Assembly: GCA_002633025.1 (NCBI GenBank)
Contig: NMRB01000012.1
Coordinates: forward strand, 566,142-630,141
DNA from: Notospermus geniculatus
Lineage: Eukaryota; Nemertea; Pilidiophora; Heteronemertea; Lineidae
Reading direction: 5' to 3'
DNA length: 64,000 nt
How positions within the stretch are numbered: the first letter of the stretch is position 1; the number at the start of each line of letters is the position of its first letter. Below the pieces are notes generated by a model that saw only the letters and a program-made list of their open reading frames with translations, did not search any database and was not told the DNA's origin. Shown piece by piece: positions 1-10,868 of this stretch. Both the position numbers and the translations under genes were made by a program.

Positions 1-173
1 ATCCTCACTTGGTGGTTTGTCGTGCTGTTTTCGATGGTTACATTGTTTATATCTTGAGGATATCCATCTGTCCCGTTCTTAATCCCAGCCTCCGACACCC
101 CGTGACAGCCCAGGAACTGTAGATGAAGATACAGGCACAAGATAAACAACCAAGCCAGCCACGATTGTTGCAT
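1..173 (-). CDS. 5' end of an unrecognised secreted or membrane protein (partial)
   Basis: An ATG at 173 reading leftward opens a frame that stays open to the window edge (57 codons). The first residues, MQQSWLAWLFILCLYLHLQF, form a strongly hydrophobic segment followed by LGCHG, as in a signal peptide or a type II membrane anchor. The next part is polar and has three N-glycosylation sequons (NGT, NVT, NST), so the chain probably faces the lumen or outside of the cell. A good splice donor (CAA|GTGAGG) lies at about position 8, so exon 1 may end there. The frame continues off the window, so the protein family cannot be named. Start choice rests on the first ATG before the hydrophobic core. Confidence 0.5.
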   Translation of the reverse strand, partial: MQQSWLAWLFILCLYLHLQFLGCHGVSEAGIKNGTDGYPQDINNVTIENSTTNHQVR

Positions 174-2330
174 CTCGATCACTTGGAGTGAAACCATTAT
201 TGCAAAGCGTCTCATCTCAAAAATACAGCCTTAATACAAATCTACACAAGCATGAGAGAAGTCACGAGATCTAAACGGATCAGTATTCCATTGAAAGAAT
301 AATTTCTCCAATAATGTGTTATTTACTCATTGTATACATCCATGGTTTCGAGTGAAATCATTTGTAAACACACGGCACCGTCTGCTCTCGTCTGCTCAGC
401 GTCGTTTCATTATAAATTCCGTCCCGTGTTTTCCTCGACGTCGTTTCACATCGAGCCAAAAGTCAGCTACGATATTGGATGAAGTAATCCTGAAATTGGT
501 AATTCGAGGCGGCTCAGATGCGTGATCAGAGGAGTGTCACCTGTTGCTGACGGCTGCTTTGAGTCACATGAAACCTGTTGCTCCATCGCCATCGCTTTGA
601 GAATGAATATCCGGTCCAGACGGAAACTGCGGATGCGTTCGGCGCAACTGCTTCTCGACAGTGCTGTCCAGGAATACAGCGCTAGCAGACGAGAAATGGG
701 AAACCGAGGCCATAAAATGTTCCAAAACAAGAAGTGTCTCCGTTCAATAGTCATTTGTATTCCGCTCACCGGACTCGGAATGGCTTTAGAAATACAATGC
801 AGCTGATGAGAGACTGGAGAAACGAAACATTGGATACCCGTGAGGAGCTGGTAACTAAGGCAACGTCAACAGGAATCGTCTGCTACAGACTTTTATCCAT
901 TTCGTCTGATAATGTAAATAAAAATTAGGTGCGAAAGTAAATCTTCATGTCATCCCTGGATGTATGCTTCCATATTATGCATCCCCAGCACAGAGTTGGT
1001 CCGTACAAACCCATGGTCCTGGTTGTTGCCTACTGTGAGATTTTCCGCGTAGAATAAGTAGATTTCCTTTGCAGGAGATCGGTGAACGCCACCCTGCCTT
1101 CTTGTCCTGAGACTTTGCTGAGTATCACTGAACAAAACGTACCGATACGTTGCCCGTCCTCTGAGGTGGACAGCTTTGGAATGATGAGTGACGTCTGCGC
1201 ATGTTCGTTCGTCACCTTCTGCAATGCTCCAATGTAATTCGACGCATTCCGTTTCCAACACCGACTCCTAGCTCCCGAAAGATTTGGAATAGTGTGCCAG
1301 CCACTTGCTTTTTCCCAAGAGATTAATGAGAAATTCCTGGCGCTGATGTCACTCCCGTCGAAGATAACGTAACGCCCTTCCGCTCCCGGCAGCAGACGAA
1401 CATTAGGAACAGACGATCATCGGTACATGTAGATGTTAACGAGCTGCGTTGGATTCATTGCCGTCCTGGTTGGGCACAGCTGTCATCAAGCGATCCAAAC
1501 GTGGTAAGATACAGACAATTACACCGAGGATCGCCGCACTGGTGTTTTCACGTCGTATCCTGAAACGGCTGAGATTTATTGATTCGGATATGAACGCACT
1601 AATTGTCCTCAGACGTGGCAGAGATGAGTGCAGAATTTTAAAGGGAATGCAACGACAACCTGGATCCCAAATTCCTTACATAACCCCAGCCTTTAAAGCG
1701 TTTCCTACGGAGCCGTATGTCATGTCGACTCTCTCAGGAATGTCAGATGTCGTATTGCATTCTTGTCAGAATGGATTCCTGTCAGAATGGAATACAAAAA
1801 ACTTTCCGTTCAACGCCGTCTTTGGAATCTCCGGGAGGAACGATGGGGGATTTTATCAAACCTGACATCTTCCTGCGTGTCGCACCCTCTTCGCCTCACT
1901 GCGTACACGTCAGCAACGTTCACATCGCTGTGACTTCTGCCATCATGCAGGCACATTAGAGCGCTCTATCGTAAATCTCTGCCCCTGGCAGTACAATTTC
2001 TTGATTTTGAAGATTGTTTGCTGTCATTAGTGGCTTCCATTTGCGAAGACATCTCAAATATTCCACGAGATCGGTGCTCATTTGCGGCAAATGGCCCTGT
2101 AATGATGATGTATTATTGTTCAAATGTCCACATATCCGTCGTTTTCCCATCATCTTGTGCGGGTGCATGTGGCACCTGCCCTGCGTGTGCCCGACGGTAT
2201 TTCTTGATGGTACTTCCGTTAAAATGAAAACGGAAGTACAGTTAGGGATTGTGGCCACAGCTTTACTGGAAGCTGATGTTCGACACCATGCCCTTCCGGC
2301 GGGGAAATCTGCCAATCAAATTGCCATTAT
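174..2330. other. No recognised gene; some open stretches
   Basis: I recognise no conserved domain here. The longest open stretches are a plus frame 1449-1865 (138 codons) and a minus frame of about 129 codons from roughly 1416 to 1030, which has no ATG at its start. Two open frames overlap on the minus strand around 950-1261. None shows a signal peptide, repeated motif or convincing splice pair, so they may be chance frames or decayed exons. Confidence 0.3.
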
Positions 2331-5221
2331 TCATTCCCACTCTTCCACAGGCAAGTATGTACTTTGCCAATCAGCGAGCGAAAGAACATCAACCTGGGAA
2401 AGCCGTTCCCGCCATTTGCCGAAAGGATGGCCGCCATCGACTAGGCCTACGACGACAAAACGGCAACTTCTGCCCCATTCAGCACATGGTATTAATCCCA
2501 AATCGAGCAATATTTTGTCCCTTCGGCTGTGTGGAGCCCTGGAAAAGTCGCGATAGTCTCAGCCCAAACATCTGAAGAAAGCAACGATGTAACTCGAGAT
2601 ACCCGAGTTGTCAGTGTTGTGAAGATGGAACAAAAACACGACATTCAAGTCACGTTTCGAGGTTATCGATCTGCCAGGGTTTTATATTTGAATCGCGGCT
2701 CAAGTAATGCAGCCTGCGTCATCATCTTAGCCGCAATGGTCATGAAGGGCTCTTCCTTATTTTTTAGAAGAATTCAAGATACCGACCACTCTGGGATGCT
2801 ATTCCATCTTCTCTTTTTCAAATTCCACGATGAATTTTTTCTTGCATTTGCAAGTAACGGGAGGCTTGGTCACCGGCTTTCTTTTGCTGTTTCCCAAATT
2901 TCGACCTGCAAAGGATGAAAATAGTTATTACCGATATCTCTACAATAAGCAGTGCTCACGTGTTGGCCAGGCACAAATCTGAAGTCATGTACCGGTTGTA
3001 TCTGACAGTATATTTCTCTATCTCTAGCCATGCACTGTTAAGATGGCGGTAACACAACCCGAACGAAGGGGGAATGCCCACGCTGGACCACCCCGTACCA
3101 AAAGACGTAAAACCCATCCATATATATTGGCTACACGTCTTCACAGCCAACTCGCTTTCTCCTCTTTCATAAACACACATCAAACATCCTTTGATTGCTT
3201 GGTTCATCGATTCTCACTCTCTGGATTCCCAGCCGGGACCGGCGGCTGTCAGAGGGTCGTCAATGGTCGCATGGCCAGGGGTCTACTGGCGGGCATGTTG
3301 CTTTCACTTTAATCGATCGTTTTACATGGGTGAATAATGTGAAAGACGACGGTGTTGGCCACTGGAGCAAGAATTCCCGTGGTCATTGCCCTTCGGCATC
3401 GAGGACTGGCGTATCCCTAGAATTCCCGTGCTGTGGCTGGCTAGATGTGGAAGAACGGCACTCAGGCTGGCCTTTCGGAATCAGGATCTCTTCATACAAA
3501 GCCACAGGTTGCTTTATTTCGCCGTAGCCTGCCAGACTTATCGACGTCCTCAAAAAAGTGGTCTTGACGACAATAGAGATATTGAAGTCCTAATCCTAGT
3601 CGTTACGACTTTGAGACACGACTATGACGACTACGATATTTGCGATTTATGCGCACTTCCGATTACGAGTCAAAATTATTCTGCCACAAAGTTATGGCAT
3701 TTTACGATTTGCAAACGTCTATCAAATCGTTTTTATCAAGGATGTCTACAGCGGACTGCAATTCATTCTCGTAGTTGAAGTCGGAGTCGGAAAGCTGCGC
3801 ATCCTCTCTAATACTGTGACATCCATCGAGCATTGTCGGTGCTACAAAAAGCTTTCCGAAAAGCAATACAAAAACATTGTCATTGATGTAACATTTGCGG
3901 ATAACTGTCGCGAAAAGTGACACAAGTTATGACATTGTACAACTTTTTTTGTGATCAGAAGCAAGAAAATAGATAGATGACCATGTACTAACTTTATCAT
4001 TTATTCCTTCTTTATTTATTAACAAATTTATACATTTGATCCATAAATATGCACAAGAACAATCCAAAGTATTAGTCATAAGATATCTTTAAAAATCGCA
4101 AATTTTATTTTATAACTTATCATCATTCAATATACACAAACAACGTACTCAAAGGAGTAGATCACAGAAATGCAACGTCTGCCACTCATTCACAATTCAT
4201 CAGTATGAATTGAAAGATAAGGATGCTACAAAATGATACCATAGCAGCCAGGAGCTTGTAATTTGAAGTAAACTACGAGTAATAGTACAACTACAGTAAC
4301 CTAAAATGTTCCTCCTTTGCCGAGGACCTACAGGAACCAGACCTACATCAGTCAAGTCCCACTGACACACTGCCCAATACTTTGCCATTGAACACTTATT
4401 GGATTATCGAGTGAGTGAATGTATATACATACATAGCCAGAGAGCATTTTGAGAACTCTCGTACATTTCACAGCTATTTTGCATAGTTATATAGTTTACA
4501 AGCCAAGTAGGCGCACATGAAGTGTCTGTGTTGTATTAGGCTTGCTGAAATGTTGCAATTACAGAAAACAAAATATTGACACGCGACTCTTCAAAATGAG
4601 CCAAGATATAGCTATATACACATTATGCTAGAGAAAAAATAGAATACACAACAGAGGGGTTTGCCTTCCAAAAATGAAATCAACATATAGGCCTACTCTC
4701 TGCATTTCTCCATGGATTATCTCTGCAGTAAAACGTTTACTATTACACCTCTGATATGCCCGAATCACTGGTCAAGCCATACTTTATGCTAGATCCACTC
4801 CTATCAAAGGCCTGTATATTCTGGATCCAATTCTAACAAGCTAGACCCACAAGGAATACAGTCCTGATGCAAGGTGCACACAGTGGACAATATATGCCCA
4901 GTATTACGCTTCATTGGTACGAAGCAAACGCACTGAACAGATGTGGGCTAGACAAGTGAAGTGCTGCCATCTCAAATCACATCGACAAATGAATACACTG
5001 AAGCAACATCAAGAATCACAAGCTCTTGCTCAAAAAATGACTGCCCACCGTCAAAAGAGCTACAACGAACAGCTGGCTGTTATAGAGGTTCAGCCATTGT
5101 CAATGACAAAACAATCTGCTGCCAATGAGTGGGGTACATTACATCTACTGCCAATGACGCAACAATCTGCTGTCAATGATTCAGATATACATATAGGCCT
5201 GTGTTGATGAACAACAATGTG

Positions 5222-5535
5222 AATGTTAATGAGTCAGTTACATTGGCCTCTGTCGATGACACAACAATCTGCTGTCAATGAGTCAGTTACATTGGCCTCT
5301 GTCAATGACACAACAATCTGCTGTCGATGAGTCAGTTGCATTGGTCTCTGTCAATGACACAACAATCTGCTGTCAATGAGTCAGTTACATTGGCCTCTGT
5401 CAATGACACAACAATCTGCTGTCAATGAGTCAGTTACATTGGTCTCTGTCAATGACACAACAATCTGCTGTCGATGAGTCAGTTGCATTGGCATCTGTCA
5501 GTGACACAACAATCTGCTGTCAATGAGTAGGCTAC
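5222..5535. repeat. 49-bp minisatellite, array A
   Basis: About six direct copies of a 49-bp unit whose core reads CAATGACACAACAATCTGCT followed by GTCAATGAGTCAGTTACATT and a GGCCTCTGT tail. Copies differ at a few positions (CAATGA/CGATGA, GGCCTC/GGTCTC). Each unit contains TGAGTCA, an AP-1/NF-E2-type consensus. Confidence 0.8.
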
Positions 5536-5776
5536 AATGCCATTAGTCCTACAGCAAAAATCTATTTTTGATTACAGTCAATGAGGCTGCAATCAACTGT
5601 CAATGACTCAGTTACATAGACGTCTACTGTCAATGACATTGCAATATGAGAACTATTCGTCAAATATCAGTGCTTCTGCCAAATTATGGTACCCAAGTGG
5701 TATACGATGTACTACTGTGCACATATACATTGTACAATGTAACATGAAGCGTGTGGCATTAAGCGTGTGGGTTAAG

Positions 5777-5921
5777 TAGCGTTCAATGGCGCACAAATCC
5801 GGTCCGTTTTCAGTCCGTTTGCCGCGTAGTAGTTTTCCGGATACGACAACGCAAGAGTCAATTTGATAGAATTTTTACGAAGCAGAATCGGACAAAATCC
5901 GTGTGCCAATGAACCCCGCTT
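5777..5921. mobile_element. Small inverted-repeat element (MITE) in block A
   Basis: The left end GTTCAATGGCGCACAAATCC and the reverse complement of the right end, GGGGTTCATTGGCACACGGA, form imperfect terminal inverted repeats. The same element is in block B (10689-10822). Block C reads straight through from GGGTTA to GTTGGCAGC at about 25797, so C looks like the empty site. Confidence 0.6.
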
Positions 5922-5963
5922 CAGTTGGCAGCAAATTACTAGGTGTTGACACTCCCTGTTAAT

Positions 5964-6922
5964 GCCTAGGTCACATATCCACCGGGCCCCCTACGATTTT
6001 CCCCACCGGCGGCTTGCCGTGGATTTCAGAGACCGTACGGGTCCATTACGAATTTCATGTCTACGGTGTGTGTGGTCACACATTCTACGGTGCCCGGTGA
6101 AAATTGGTGGAGAGTAATCGCAAGACCCGTCAACAATCGGCCTAGGTCACATATCCACTCCGGGGCCCGTACGGCGAGTAAAAACAGACATTTTGGCCAA
6201 ATTCTACGTGCCCAGTTTGACCCAGTCTAATTTCCAGGCATGAGAGTGGTCTTGGAGGGAAAAACCGGAAGCCGGCCGAAGGCCGGCACAGGGAGCGCGA
6301 AGCGCGACCGGGGGGGAGCGCGAGGGGGGGTGTCCCCCCCTCTCGCCAGGAAAATTTTTGAAAATTGGAGGATAAAAGACCCAATTTCCCGGCATCTACG
6401 ATCCGAAATACTGACCCGGCGGCGGCCATTGCAAGAAAGTCACTTGGCACGAATACTGACGGAAATTGCCGATCGAGTGGCCGAGTGTGTGACGTCAGAC
6501 GCTGTGCCAAATATGGTCACCGTTACGCTACTATTCCATTCATCACTGTTAATGACTGGAGTTGATTGACCAATCAGGTAGAAGGGCGCGAATCGCGCGC
6601 CATATCCTTATTTGGCAAAGCATTAGCATCAACCAATCGTGTGACGTGGCGACCACTTCAGGGCCCGGAAGATGTATAGCCATCGAAGATCGTTCTATAC
6701 CTCATTTGCATTAGGCAATCGGATTGGCGCAATGCAGGAATTCGCAGCCCGACATGGGTTTAACCATCGTAGATGGTAATAATTTATTCGCTGCGTCCAC
6801 AATACAGCCCGCCCGGCGGGAATTCACCGCGACTTGCGCGACTTGGTGACCTGATCTCGGGCCTGATCTGCCGACCGGGGATAGCTGGGACGACCATAAT
6901 CATACCTCACCCCCCTTCAGTT
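5964..6922. mobile_element. Transposon-like fragments joined to a contig end
   Basis: Block A departs from B and C at 5963. The inserted sequence has CCTAGGTCACATATCCAC at 5966 and again at 6140, matching the termini of the element at 16763-16978. A GC-rich tract at 6230-6400 has the alternating GGCCGAAGGCCGG and GGGGGGTGTCCCCCC style seen in the repeats at 58758 and 59150. The stretch ends at the single N at 6923. No gene is seen. Confidence 0.5.
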
Positions 6923-7215
6923 NTTCATTCCCACTCTTCCACAGGCAAGTATGTACTTTGCCAATCAGCGAGCGAAAGAATATCAACCTGGGAAAGCCGT
7001 TCCCGCCATTTGCCGAAAGGATGGCCGTCATCGGCTAGGCCTACGACGACAAAACGGCAACTTCTGCCCCATTCAGCACATGGTATTAATCCCCAATCAA
7101 GCAATATTTTGTCCCTTCGGCTGTGTGGAGCCCTGGAAAAGTCGCGATAGTCTCCGCCCAAACACCTGAAGAAAGCAACGATGTAACTCGAGATACCCGA
7201 GTTGTCAGTGTTGTG

Positions 7216-7541
7216 CATCTTGTCCAAACAAGGCTATCGACACCGTCTTTAGCCTTGTCCGAATCATGTCATCTTTTCCGTTAATGCATAAATTATTAAT
7301 GAACCTGACCCCTACTTGACCCCGCCTCCGAGCCAATCAGAACTTGCGAAACAAATCACCGTTGGACACTTTCTTTGCTCTTCACGCTCGAATTTGTAAC
7401 ATGGATTTTGATTGGCACGTCGATTTTCCTTCGCGCCCCGATGATTGGCTGAGGCTCTCACCCCCTCAGAAACGGGAAATGTGATGGATTCGAACCAGGC
7501 TAGATGGCCGTCAGGGCAGATAGACTGGTGAGCACCAGATG
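7216..7541. mobile_element. hAT-like nonautonomous element with 8-bp target duplication
   Basis: The element is flanked by GTGTTGTG on both sides (7208-7215 and 7542-7549). Block A has one copy of GTGTTGTG at the same place, around 2615, so the empty site is visible. Ends are CATCTTGTCCAAACAAGG and, on the other strand, CATCTGGTGCTCACCAG, giving short imperfect inverted termini. An 8-bp duplication is typical of hAT transposons. No transposase is encoded. Confidence 0.8.
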
Positions 7542-10039
7542 GTGTTGTGAAGATGGAACAAAAACACGACATAAGTCACGTTTCGAGGTTATCGATCTGC
7601 CAGGGTTTTATATTTGAATCGCGGCTCAAGTAATGCAGCCTGCGTCATCATCTTAGCCGCAATGGTCATGAAGGGCTCTTCCTTATTTTTTAGAAGAATT
7701 CAAGATACCGACAACTCTGGGATGCTGTTCCATCTTCTCTTTTTCAAATTCCACGATGAATTTTTTCTTGCATTTGCAAGTAACGGGAGGCTTGGTCACC
7801 GACTTTCTTTGGCTGTTTCCCAAATTTCGACCTGCAAAGGATGAAAATAGTTATTACCGATATCTCTACAATAAGCAGTGCTCACGTGTTGGTCAGGCAC
7901 AAATCTGAAGTCATGTACCGGTTGTATCTGACAGTATTCCTCTATCTCTAGCCATGCACTGTTAAGATGGAGGTAACACAACCCGAACGAAGGGGGAATG
8001 CCCACGCTGGACCACCCCGTACCAAAAGACGTAAAACCCGTCCATATATATTGGCTACACGTCTTCACAGCCAACTCGCTTTCTCCTCTTTCATAAACAC
8101 ACATCAAACATCCTTTGATTGCTTGGTTCATCGATTCTCACTCTCTGGATTCCCAGCCGGGACCGGCGGCTGTCAGAGGGTCGTCAATGGTCGCATGGCC
8201 AGGGGTCTACTGGCGGGCATGTTGCTTTCACTTAATCGATCGTTTTACATGGGCGAATAATGTGAAAGACGACGGTGTTGGCCACTGGAGCAAGAATTCC
8301 CGTGGTCATTGCCCTTCGGCATCGAGGACTGTGTGTCCCTAGAATGAATTCCCATGCTGTGGCTGGCTAGATGCATCTTCACTGAGTTCAGGTCAAGACT
8401 CGGCTTCTCCTCCCTTGTAGGAAGAGGTTAGCCGATTTCTACACGATGCATTTTGCAGAATGGCTAATGAGAAAGAACGGCACTCAGGGTGGCATTTCGG
8501 AGCCAGGATCTCTTCATACGAAGCCACAGGTTGCTTTATTTCGCTGTAGCCTGCCAGACTTATCGACGTACTCAAAAAGTGGTCTTGACGACAATATACT
8601 GTGGCATTGTCGGTGCGACAAAAAACTTTCCGAAAAGCAATACAGATTGTCATTGAACACTTGCGGATAACTGTCTATTAAAGTGACTGAAATCAGATTA
8701 TGACATTGCGCAACTTTTTTGTGATCAGAAGCAAGAAAATAAATAGATGACCATGTTGTAACTTTATCATTTATTCCTTCTTTATTTATTAACAAATTTA
8801 TACATTTGATCCATAAATATGCACAAGAACAATCCAAAGTAGTAGTCATAAGATATCTTTAAAAATCGAAAATTTTATTTTATAACTTATCATCATTCAA
8901 TATACACAAACAACGTACTCAAAGGAGTAGATCACAGAAATGCAACGTCTGCCACTCATTCACAATTCATCACTATGAATTGAAAGATAAGGATGCTACA
9001 AAATGATACCATAGCAGCCAGGAGCTTGTAATTTGAAGTAAACTACGAGTAATAGTACAACTACATATGTACAGTATAACCTAAAATGTTCCTATAGGCC
9101 TCCTTTGCCGAGGACCTACAGGAACCAGACCTACATCAATATCCATCAGTCAAGTCCCATTGACACACTGCCCAATACTTTGCCATTGAACACTTATTGG
9201 ATTATCGAGTGAGTGAATATATACATACATAGGCAGACAGGATTTTGAGAACTTTCATATGTTTCATAGCTATTTTGCATAGTTATATACTTTACAAGCC
9301 AAGTAGGCGCACATGAAGTGTCTGTGTTGTATTAGGCTTGCTGAAATGTTGCAATTACAGAAAACAAAATATTGAGACGCGACTCTTCAAAATGAGCCAT
9401 GATATAGCTATACACATTATGTTAGAGAAAAAATAGAATGTGACAACAGAGGGTTTGCCTTCCAAAAAATGAAATCAACATAGGCCTACTCTCTGCATTT
9501 CTCCATGGATTATCTCTGCAGTAAAACGTTTACTATTACACCTCTGATATGCCCGAATCACTAGTCAAGCCACACTTTATGCTAGATCCACTCATATCAT
9601 AGGCCTGTATATCTCTGGATCCAATTCTAACAAGCTAGACCCACAAGGAATACAGTCCTGATGCAAGGTGCACAGAGTGGACAATATATGCCCAGTATTA
9701 CGCTTGGTACGAAGCAAACGCACTGAACAGATGTGGGCTAGACAAGTGAAGTGCTGCCATCTCAAATCACATCGACAAATGAATACACTGAAGCAACATT
9801 AAGAATCACAAGCTCTTGCTGCTCAAAACACCGTCAAAAGAGCTACCACGAACAGCTGGCTGTTATAGAGGTATTCAGCCATTGTCAATGACAAAACAAT
9901 CTGCTGCCAATGAGTGAGGTACATTACATCTACTGCCAATGACGCAACAATCTGCTGTCAATGAGGTCCCACTATCGATGACACAACAATCTGCTGTCAA
10001 TGATTCAGATATACATATAGGCCTGTGTTGATGAACAAC

Positions 10040-10450
10040 AATGTGAGTGTTAATGAGTCAGTTACATTGGCCTCTGTCGATGACACAACAATCTGCTGTC
10101 AATGAGTCAATTATATTGGCCTCTGTCATGAAACAACAATCTGCTGTCAATGAGTCAGTTACACTGGACTCTGTCAATGACACAACAATCTGCTCTCAAT
10201 GAGTCAGTTACATTGGTCTCTGTCAATGACACAACAATCTGCTGTCAATGAGTCAGTTACATTGGCCTCTGTCAATGACACAACCTGCTATCAATGAGTC
10301 AGTGTTACACTGGCCTCTGTCAATGACACAACAATCTGCTGTCAATGAGTCAGTTACATTGGTCTCTGTCAATGACACAACAATCTGCTGTCAATGAGTC
10401 AGTTGCATTGGCATCTGTCAGTGACACAACAATCTGCTGTCAATGAGTAG
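10040..10450. repeat. 49-bp minisatellite, array B
   Basis: About eight copies of the same 49-bp unit as array A, including one shortened unit near 10285. TGAGTCA recurs once per unit. Flanking sequence matches block A on both sides. Confidence 0.8.
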
Positions 10451-10688
10451 GCTACAATGCCATTAGTCCTACAGCAAAAATCTATTTTTGATTACAGTCA
10501 ACATCTATAAGGCTGCAATCAACTGTCAATGACTCAGTTACATAGACGTCTACTGTCAATGACATTGCAATATGAGAACTATTCGTCAAATATCAGTGCT
10601 TCTGCCAAATTATGGTACCCAAGTGGTATACGATGTAGAGTCTACTACTGTGCACATACACATGAAGCGTGTGGCATTAAGGGTTAAG

Positions 10689-10822
10689 TAGGGTTCAATG
10701 GCGCACAAATCCGGTCCGTTTTCAGTCCGTTTGCCGCGTAATTTTCCGGATACGACAACGCAAGAGTCAATTTGATAGAATTTTTACGGATCGGACAAAA
10801 TCCGTGTGCCAATGAACCCCGC
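10689..10822. mobile_element. Small inverted-repeat element (MITE) in block B
   Basis: Orthologous to the element at 5777-5921, with the same GGTTCAATGGCGCAC and GTGTGCCAATGAACCCC ends and an internal deletion of a few bases. Confidence 0.6.
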
Positions 10823-10868
10823 TTCAGTTGGCAGCAAATTACCAGTAGGTGTTGACACTCCCTGTTAG

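Larger units (their letters stand above)
2331..5962. repeat. Block A of a duplicated gene-poor segment
   Basis: This block is closely similar to 6924-10868 (block B) over its whole length, with small indels and some insertions private to one copy. Its 3' part from about 3900 also matches 23020-25860 (block C). Similarity to B begins exactly where B begins after the single N at 6923. Block A carries about 235 bp (3576-3809) that B lacks, and lacks the 7216-7541 insertion of B. No protein family was recognised. The final part is AT-rich and ends in a 49-bp minisatellite. A and B may be a true duplication or two haplotypes placed in series. Confidence 0.75.
6924..10868. repeat. Block B of the duplicated gene-poor segment
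   Basis: Near-copy of 2331-5962, starting directly after the N at 6923. It has one extra insertion of about 330 bp (7216-7541) and lacks the 235-bp stretch found at 3576-3809. No recognised gene. Its right part also belongs to the larger tandem unit that holds the first PH gene. Confidence 0.75.

Noticed and set aside
2331-3560. Gene in block A or B from frames shared by both copies
   Set aside because: The shared frames show no domain, no signal or splice structure, and several overlap on both strands; conservation between near-identical copies is not evidence of coding.
5222-5535. CRISPR-like regular repeats
   Set aside because: The 49-bp units are contiguous with no unique spacers, and the genome is eukaryotic; this is a minisatellite.
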